DNA of 10,786 nucleotides from Candidatus Neomicrothrix sp. UBA2110 (GTDB lineage: Bacteria; Actinomycetota; Acidimicrobiia; Acidimicrobiales; Poriferisodalaceae), in NCBI GenBank assembly GCA_002331465.1, contig DCYM01000098.1, forward strand, positions 1 to 10,786, read 5' to 3'. This document shows positions 6,981 to 10,786 of the stretch, one piece after another. The number at the start of each line of letters is the position of its first letter. The stretch's first letter is position 1. A program made the position numbers and the translations under genes. The notes below the pieces were generated by a model. It had not been told where the DNA came from. It worked only from the letters and a program-made list of their open reading frames with translations, and ran no database searches.

Positions 6981-8387
6981 TCAGCGGTGAGAGCGAGCCT
7001 TATTGGAGTGAGACCGTTTTTTGTTATTGCCTTGTGATCTGTTGTGGCTGTTAGTGCGGCCAGCCGGCCCTGTACGTTGCCCGTTTCGATGTTTGGAAGT
7101 CGCACCGTGCGATTTCTTCCCCTGGCGCTTTCGATTCTTTTTTTGACCGGCTGAGTTATTCGACGAGTTTGTTTGCTTTCCCTTTTGCGGGCGTTGAGTC
7201 TGAGAATTTTTTGAAACGTTGTTTCGATCGTGAGACTTCATCGTGAGAAGTTTTGGGGGAGAGTCGCTTAGCTCCTCGAAGGCAGGTTTCGATAGCGAAA
7301 CTTGAAGGCCAAGTTTTTTTTGGAGCAGCTTCGCCGATTTATGTTGCGAGCGGTCCACGAAAGATACGACCACGCCGGTAGCGCCAGCACGGGCCGTTCG
7401 GCCGCTTCGATGCAGGTAAGCCTTGTGATCTTCAGGTGGGTCGAAATGCAACACACATGAGACATCATCAATGTGAAGACCACGAGCTGCGACGTCGGTC
7501 GCGACAAGGGCCAACGCCTGACCGTCTGTGAATTGTTTAAGAGAGCGGTCGCGTTGGCTTTGCGAACGTGCACCGTGAATTGCAACGGCTTCAACACCGC
7601 TACGTTTCAGTTGCTTTGTGACGCGATCGACGCCGTGTCGAGTCCGTACGAACACCATAGTTTTACCGGTATTTCGGATAACTTTGGTGGCTTGCTCAAC
7701 GCGATCGCTGCGGTCAACTTCCCAAAAAAAGTGAGTCATTGAACGGACATCTGGTGTCGACGGCCCAACTTCATGACGCACAGGATTGTTCTGGTAATCG
7801 CGAGTGAGGGTTGCGACATCTCCGTCGAGTGTCGCTGAGAACAACAGTGTTTGTCTCTGCGAAGAAGTGAGATCAAGAAGTTTGCGGACCTCGGGGAGAA
7901 AACCCATGTCCGCCATGCGGTCGGCTTCGTCAACAACGACGGTCTCAACATCACCGAGGGTCAACGCTTTTCGGTTGATCAGATCGCGGAGTCGCCCAGG
8001 GCAGGCGATCACAACATCCACACACTTGGCGAGTTGTTGGATCTGGCGGTTGATGTTCGTTCCGCCATAAGCCGACATAACCCACAAATTCTTCGCTCGT
8101 GCTAAGGGTCGGAGATCGTTAGCGATTTGCTCAGCCAATTCTCGGGTCGGCACTAGGACCAAAGCACGCGGAGCTCGCGGCTTAGAACTAACCGTGTGGG
8201 CAATTAGCGGAATGCCAAACGCAATAGTTTTCCCTGAACCAGTCGGAGCGCGACCACAGACATCTCGACGGGCTAAGGCGTCAGGGATTGTCGCAGTTTG
8301 TATCTCAAATGGAACATTGATACCGGACTTTGCTAACACACGCGTCAGCGACTCGGACACACCGAGTTCTATAAAAGATGTACTCAC
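6981..8387 (-). CDS. DEAD-box ATP-dependent RNA helicase
   Basis: This 468-residue RhlE-type helicase uses ATP to remodel RNA duplexes or RNPs, typically in ribosome assembly, RNA decay or cold growth. All core motifs are present: Q motif (27-31, Gln30), I APTGSGKT (47-54, Lys53), Ia PTRELAEQ (80-87), GG (108-109), Ib CPGR (129-132, Cys in place of the usual Thr), II DEAD (153-156), III SAT (184-186), IV MVFVRTR (244-250), V ATDVAARGLHIDD (296-308), VI HRSGRTARAG (326-335). Residues 388-468 form a tail with 23 Lys/Arg, 13 Asn, no acidic and no aromatic residues, probably a disordered RNA-binding extension. I chose the GTG at 8387 because homologues begin just before the FxELGL motif and AAGGA lies 4 nt upstream. 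The open frame continues 27 codons further with a proline- and leucine-rich sequence that I judge non-coding. It stands alone on the - strand. Confidence 0.95.
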   Translation of the reverse strand: MSTSFIELGVSESLTRVLAKSGINVPFEIQTATIPDALARRDVCGRAPTGSGKTIAFGIPLIAHTVSSKPRAPRALVLVPTRELAEQIANDLRPLARAKNLWVMSAYGGTNINRQIQQLAKCVDVVIACPGRLRDLINRKALTLGDVETVVVDEADRMADMGFLPEVRKLLDLTSSQRQTLLFSATLDGDVATLTRDYQNNPVRHEVGPSTPDVRSMTHFFWEVDRSDRVEQATKVIRNTGKTMVFVRTRHGVDRVTKQLKRSGVEAVAIHGARSQSQRDRSLKQFTDGQALALVATDVAARGLHIDDVSCVLHFDPPEDHKAYLHRSGRTARAGATGVVVSFVDRSQHKSAKLLQKKLGLQVSLSKPAFEELSDSPPKLLTMKSHDRNNVSKNSQTQRPQKGKQTNSSNNSAGQKKNRKRQGKKSHGATSKHRNGQRTGPAGRTNSHNRSQGNNKKRSHSNKARSHR

Positions 8388-8689
8388 GTATTCCTTGCTA
8401 AGAACCAGTCGCAGCGCCAGCGGAGCAGGCAGGGGGAAAAAAGGTACGAGCAGTCCGTTCTCTAGCAAGGCAGGGTACAGGTATGCCTAGGTAGCGAGAT
8501 AGTTCTCTAAGGAGTTATTTCAAACACCACGGCAGATGTGCCTTGCCGATCTGCGTGCATACGATCTGAAGGGACAAAGAATCTTGTGTTCTTTCACATT
8601 TGAGGAACAAGTTGAAGTTTCTGCCCTCATCCAAGAGGATTGCCAGGCTTGGGAGCGCGTAACTTGTGCTCCTGGTTCAGGAGGCGGTA
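8388..8689. other. 302-bp stretch between the helicase and DCC genes
   Basis: This interval should carry the divergent promoters of the helicase (-) and the DCC gene (+). On the - strand, TTGAAA (8523-8518) is followed after 16 nt by TATCTC (8501-8496), a weak sigma-70-like match about 110 bp from the helicase start. TGTTCTTT (8587-8594) and GAGGAACA (8602-8609) can form an 8-bp stem with two G-U pairs and a 7-nt loop. A 55-codon frame (8536-8703) covers its right half. I found no tRNA, repeat or known riboswitch. Confidence 0.35.
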
Positions 8690-8703
8690 GTGCTGGTCTA
8701 TGA
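8536..8703 (+). CDS. Possible small protein, 55 codons, overlapping the DCC gene
   Basis: An ATG at 8536 opens a frame of 55 codons ending at TGA 8701-8703. It begins MCLADLRAYDL, continues with an acidic middle (FEEQVEV, QEDCQAWERV) and ends in a glycine/serine-rich tail. I do not recognise the family. It overlaps the DCC start by 14 nt, and the DCC ribosome site lies inside its last codons, an arrangement that would permit coupled translation. Against it, AAGGAG (8509-8514) is 21 nt from the ATG, too far for a ribosome site, and the Gly/Ser tail partly follows from the Shine-Dalgarno sequence. It contains three cysteines, at residues 2, 18 and 36, and a fourth at 44. It could be a real redox-linked small protein or an untranslated leader. 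Confidence 0.25.
   Translation: MCLADLRAYDLKGQRILCSFTFEEQVEVSALIQEDCQAWERVTCAPGSGGGSAGL
8679..8684 (+). promoter_or_regulatory. Ribosome binding site of the DCC gene
   Basis: AGGAGG lies 5 nt before the GTG at 8690. It decides between that start and an in-frame GTG at 8666, which would add eight residues and has no ribosome site of comparable quality. Confidence 0.75.
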
Positions 8704-9010
8704 CGGAGAATGCGACTTTTGTTGTCGATGCGCTAATTGGTTGAAAAAAAGAGCGGACTTTCCCATGAGCTCGGGCGCCGAGGAAGATTTGCGAAGCCTC
8801 GGGCTCTCTCCCATAGAGGCAAAGCGTTCCGTCTGGTGGATCAACGAAAACGAACGTCTCGCTGGGCATGAAGCAATTGGGCGAGCCCTCCAAGGAGTTG
8901 GAGGAGTCTGGGCGTTGTTGGGGCGCGCGATGACGATTACCCCCATTTCGTGGATTGCCTCGTCTGTTTACCGTCGAGTCGCAGCGAATCGACACCGATT
9001 CAACAAGTAA
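8690..9010 (+). CDS. DCC-family thiol-disulfide oxidoreductase-like protein (DUF393)
   Basis: This 106-residue protein has the signature of the DCC family (DUF393, predicted thioredoxin-like fold): LVYDGECDFC at 2-11, with the CxxC pair Cys8 and Cys11, followed by a WLKKR helix. The C-terminal segment (VYRRVAANRHRF, around 93-104) matches the family's closing helix. Two extra cysteines, Cys12 and Cys14, give a CDFCCRC cluster that is not part of the basic motif. The molecular role of the family is unproven and disulphide exchange is inferred from the motif. It is slightly shorter than typical members (about 120-140). It is convergent with the alpha/beta hydrolase, with only 11 bp between the stops and no room for a separate terminator. 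Confidence 0.85.
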   Translation: MLVYDGECDFCCRCANWLKKRADFPMSSGAEEDLRSLGLSPIEAKRSVWWINENERLAGHEAIGRALQGVGGVWALLGRAMTITPISWIASSVYRRVAANRHRFNK

Positions 9011-9021
9011 AGGAGGCGCGG

Positions 9022-9666
9022 TCAGGAATCAATAATAGTTTTCACGAACGCAGCGGTTGCTTCGGTTACTGGTTTCGAGCGTCCCATAAGAAAGTGATCG
9101 CCACCATCAATGATTGACAACGAAGTGGAAACCCAAGAGTGGGAGGTAGCCGCGGCTTCGTCAGGGGACCGGTATTGATCGTGTTGAGGCACCAGTAGCA
9201 AGGTTGGACGTTTATCGTGGCCTGCCGGCATCTGTTGGGGTTCAAGTAACGAAAGCGGTGCAGCAATACCAACCCAGCCAGCAAGATTCGAATGATCAGT
9301 TGACAACGAGACGTCAGCCCCAAAGGAATACCCGACAGAAATTATGGGAATTGAGCCCCCCAACGAACCCGCGTAAGTGAACGCAGCTTCAACATCAAGT
9401 GTCTCCAATTTTCCTTTGCCGTGCGTGCCTTCGGATAATCCAGCACCACGAAAGTTGTACCTGAGAGTTCCGATGGAGCTTTCGGGCAGGGACTCAAAGA
9501 GCGACTGAATAACGTTGTTGTGCATTTCACCGCCGTACAAAGGATGGGGGTGTGAAAGCACAGCGATCGCTTTAATTTTTTTAGGCAGGAGAAATTCTGC
9601 CTCCAATTCAAAGCCGTCGCTAGTGCTAAAATTGGTCGTTTGAGGGAAACCGACTTCCGCGTTCAT
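9022..9666 (-). CDS. Small alpha/beta-fold hydrolase (COG2945-like)
   Basis: This 214-residue cytosolic serine hydrolase resembles the COG2945 group of alpha/beta superfamily proteins, whose substrates are unknown. Landmarks are SHPHPLYGGEMHNNVI (38-53), LRYNFRGAGLSEG (68-80), the nucleophile elbow GYSFGA (Ser114), the catalytic acid Asp163 in PQHDQYRSPDE, and His191 in GGDHFLMGR. The triad is therefore complete. The ATG at 9666 is the only sensible start, since upstream in-frame sequence would run through the GroES paralogue. No clear ribosome site precedes it. It diverges from that paralogue with a 24-bp gap, so each gene's promoter must overlap the other's 5' region unless the transcripts are leaderless. 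Confidence 0.88.
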   Translation of the reverse strand: MNAEVGFPQTTNFSTSDGFELEAEFLLPKKIKAIAVLSHPHPLYGGEMHNNVIQSLFESLPESSIGTLRYNFRGAGLSEGTHGKGKLETLDVEAAFTYAGSLGGSIPIISVGYSFGADVSLSTDHSNLAGWVGIAAPLSLLEPQQMPAGHDKRPTLLLVPQHDQYRSPDEAAATSHSWVSTSLSIIDGGDHFLMGRSKPVTEATAAFVKTIIDS

Positions 9667-9674
9667 GACTAGAG

Positions 9675-9684
9675 ACGGTACCGT
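9675..9684. promoter_or_regulatory. 10-bp palindrome in the 24-bp divergent gap
   Basis: ACGGTACCGT is a perfect inverted repeat in the middle of the gap between the divergent hydrolase (start 9666) and GroES paralogue (start 9691). Flanking AGAC (9673-9676) and GTCT (9687-9690) are also complementary. It could be a shared operator. It does not look like CIRCE or HAIR, the usual chaperonin operators. Confidence 0.3.
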
Positions 9685-9690
9685 GCGTCT

Positions 9691-10044
9691 GTGGCCGCAA
9701 AACCGAGCGACGAATCCAATGACCAAAATCCGAAACGTCCGATCAAGATGCTGCACGACCGCATCCTGGTTCGGATGCCCACAGATGAGGCTGAACGGCG
9801 CAGTAGCGGCGGAATCTTGATCCCCGCTACCGCTCAGCAACAAAAACGTTTGGTATGGGGCGAGGTGGTAGGAGCTGGACCGAATGTCCGTAGCGCTGAG
9901 GAAGGCGATCAGGTCTTATTCAGCCCAGAAGATCGGCATGAAGTCGAAGTGCATGGCGATGACTTCCTCATCTTGCGTGAGCGTGATATCCACGCGATCG
10001 CGGCGCCGCGCGTGGAGCCCGGTAGCACTGGTCTCTACCTCTGA
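9691..10044 (+). CDS. GroES-like co-chaperonin paralogue (Cpn10 family)
   Basis: This 117-residue Cpn10-fold protein contains MLHDRILVRM (20-29), a mobile-loop region ERRSSGGILIPATA (35-48), WGEVVGAGPNVR (56-67), EGDQVLF (71-77), DDFLILRERDIHAI (90-103) and the C-terminal STGLYL. Compared with standard GroES it has a polar N-terminal extension (1-19). The STGLYL ending is one I associate with a second, non-operonic GroES paralogue in actinobacteria. There is no groEL next to it, so it may modulate a chaperonin encoded elsewhere or have another role. The GTG at 9691 is chosen because the PIKMLHDR region appears conserved in relatives; the ATG at 9748 (residue 20) is the alternative. Neither has a good ribosome site. 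The anthranilate synthase gene starts 5 bp after its stop, implying co-transcription. Confidence 0.85.
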   Translation: MAAKPSDESNDQNPKRPIKMLHDRILVRMPTDEAERRSSGGILIPATAQQQKRLVWGEVVGAGPNVRSAEEGDQVLFSPEDRHEVEVHGDDFLILRERDIHAIAAPRVEPGSTGLYL

Positions 10045-10049
10045 TCAAC

Positions 10050-10786
10050 ATGGCTGATTCGTCTGGACACAACCTTTGGGACTACACCACAAAAGGTGGG
10101 ATCCTGGTCAGCGTAGAAACCGCGCCCATCGAACCCGAAAGTGCTGTTGAAGATCTTGTTGATCGACTTGATTCAGCGCGAGGAGTGCTCCTGTCCTCAA
10201 GCTATGAGTATCCGGGGCGGTACACGCGCTGGGATTTGGGTTTCGTTGATCCCCCCCTAGCCGTAACTAGCCACAATCAAGAGGTTGGTCTCCTCGCCCT
10301 TAATGAGCGCGGACAGGTACTGCTGTCGCCGTTGGGACGCGCCTTGGGAAACGTGGACGGAGTCTCTGTCGTTGATCACACGACTGCCTTGCTGACTTGT
10401 ACCGTCGAACGGCCGGCCGAACGTTTCGAAGAAGAGAATAGAAGTCGCCAACCATCTTCCTTTTCAGCAGTGCGAGCAATAGTCGATCTTTTCGCAGGGC
10501 CAGATGAACATCTCGGTCTCTACGGAGCATTTGGGTACGACCTCGCATTCCAATTCGAACCAATTGCACTGCAGTTGGCGCGACCCGAAGACCAAAGGGA
10601 CCTTGTTCTGTACATTCCCGATGAACTGGTTGTCGTTGACCATCAGGGCGGCATTGCCGAACGTCGTCGGTACGAGTTCGGATTCGATGACGTAAGCACC
10701 GTAGGTCTAAGCAGAGGTGGGACTAGAGACGCGTACCAGCCTGACTTGGACATTGAGGCTCAACGCGATCACCGCCCAGGTGAGTA
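10050..10786 (+). CDS. Anthranilate synthase, long (probably TrpE-TrpG fused) type, N-terminal part
   Basis: A frame with no stop runs from the ATG at 10050 to the window edge, giving 245 residues. Landmarks are WDYTTKGGI (10-18), VLLSSSYEYPGRYTRWDLGF (46-65), EENRSRQPSSFSAVR in the middle, LGLYGAFGYDLAFQFEP, and QRDLVLYIPDELVVVD near the end. I recognise these as the N-terminal region of the chorismate-utilising anthranilate synthases of the alphaproteobacterial or Rhizobium TrpE(G) type, which usually carry the glutamine amidotransferase at the C-terminus. The SSSYEYPGRYTRWD region lies where TrpE proteins bind tryptophan for feedback inhibition. The catalytic chorismate-binding domain and any TrpG domain lie beyond the window. 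The enzyme makes anthranilate from chorismate, the first step of tryptophan synthesis. PhzE-like or other chorismate enzymes are less likely. There is no ribosome site; translation may be coupled to the GroES paralogue. Confidence 0.85.
   Translation, partial: MADSSGHNLWDYTTKGGILVSVETAPIEPESAVEDLVDRLDSARGVLLSSSYEYPGRYTRWDLGFVDPPLAVTSHNQEVGLLALNERGQVLLSPLGRALGNVDGVSVVDHTTALLTCTVERPAERFEEENRSRQPSSFSAVRAIVDLFAGPDEHLGLYGAFGYDLAFQFEPIALQLARPEDQRDLVLYIPDELVVVDHQGGIAERRRYEFGFDDVSTVGLSRGGTRDAYQPDLDIEAQRDHRPGE

Noticed and set aside
8388..8468. 27-residue extension of the helicase upstream of the GTG
   Set aside because: Proline- and leucine-rich, unlike any helicase N-terminus. The Q-motif spacing fits a start at 8387, which also has AAGGA just upstream.
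7473..8490. Several + strand open frames opposite the helicase
   Set aside because: They mirror the conserved helicase codons and have no ribosome sites or recognisable domains.
8517..8603. 28-codon frame with an ATT start near AAGGAG (8509-8514)
   Set aside because: ATT initiation is very rare and the 28 residues show no coherent protein character.
8627..8995. 122-codon open frame on the - strand opposite the DCC gene
   Set aside because: It is antisense to a recognisable DUF393 protein, has no family features and is explained by codon bias.
9667..9843. Extension of the alpha/beta hydrolase back through the GroES paralogue
   Set aside because: The opposite strand carries the well-conserved Cpn10 sequence there. 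The hydrolase fold begins after the ATG at 9666.
1..10786. CRISPR arrays, transposons, att sites, toxin-antitoxin or defence genes
   Set aside because: No repeat-spacer pattern, terminal inverted repeats, transposase or integrase motifs, or defence-domain proteins were seen on either strand.

Overview
The window looks like chromosomal housekeeping DNA from an actinobacterium, and I lean towards an Acidimicrobiia-like lineage. The reasons are a compact histidine operon, a short GroES paralogue ending in STGLYL (an ending I associate with actinobacterial paralogues), several GTG starts, a stand-alone acyl-CoA synthetase, and a moderately GC-rich composition judged by eye. The lineage is an inference. 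I see no insertion sequence, phage gene, tRNA, rRNA, CRISPR array or toxin-antitoxin pair.

Positions 1-3859 hold a tightly packed histidine operon on the + strand: the probable end of hisD, then hisC, hisB, hisH, hisA and hisF. Four of the five junctions are 4-nt ATGA overlaps, and hisB-hisH has a 10-bp gap. HisC and HisB catalyse late steps. HisA isomerises ProFAR, and HisH with HisF forms the glutamine amidotransferase/cyclase that makes imidazole glycerol phosphate. hisG, hisE and hisI are not in the window.

Positions 3890-6846 (+) hold an AMP-forming acyl-CoA synthetase, a small DUF1330 protein and a metallo-beta-lactamase-fold hydrolase. They look like an accessory catabolic set of unknown substrate. 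A hairpin and three evenly spaced GGACGT motifs separate the synthetase from the other two genes.

Positions 6981-8387 (-) encode a DEAD-box RNA helicase with a long basic disordered tail, convergent with the hydrolase. A 302-bp stretch (8388-8689) then separates the helicase from a DCC-family (DUF393) thiol-redox protein on the + strand. That stretch contains a possible 55-codon gene overlapping the DCC start.

Positions 9022-9666 (-) encode a small alpha/beta hydrolase. It is convergent with the DCC gene (11-bp gap) and divergent from the GroES paralogue (24-bp gap with a central 10-bp palindrome). Five bp after the GroES paralogue, at 10050, a long reading frame starts and runs off the window. 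Its first 245 residues look like the N-terminus of a long, probably glutaminase-fused, anthranilate synthase (TrpE/TrpEG). The window therefore starts in histidine biosynthesis and ends in tryptophan biosynthesis, with seven mostly unrelated genes between. I found no convincing novel system. The most useful leads are the unassigned small ORF, two candidate operator regions and the GroES-TrpE coupling.
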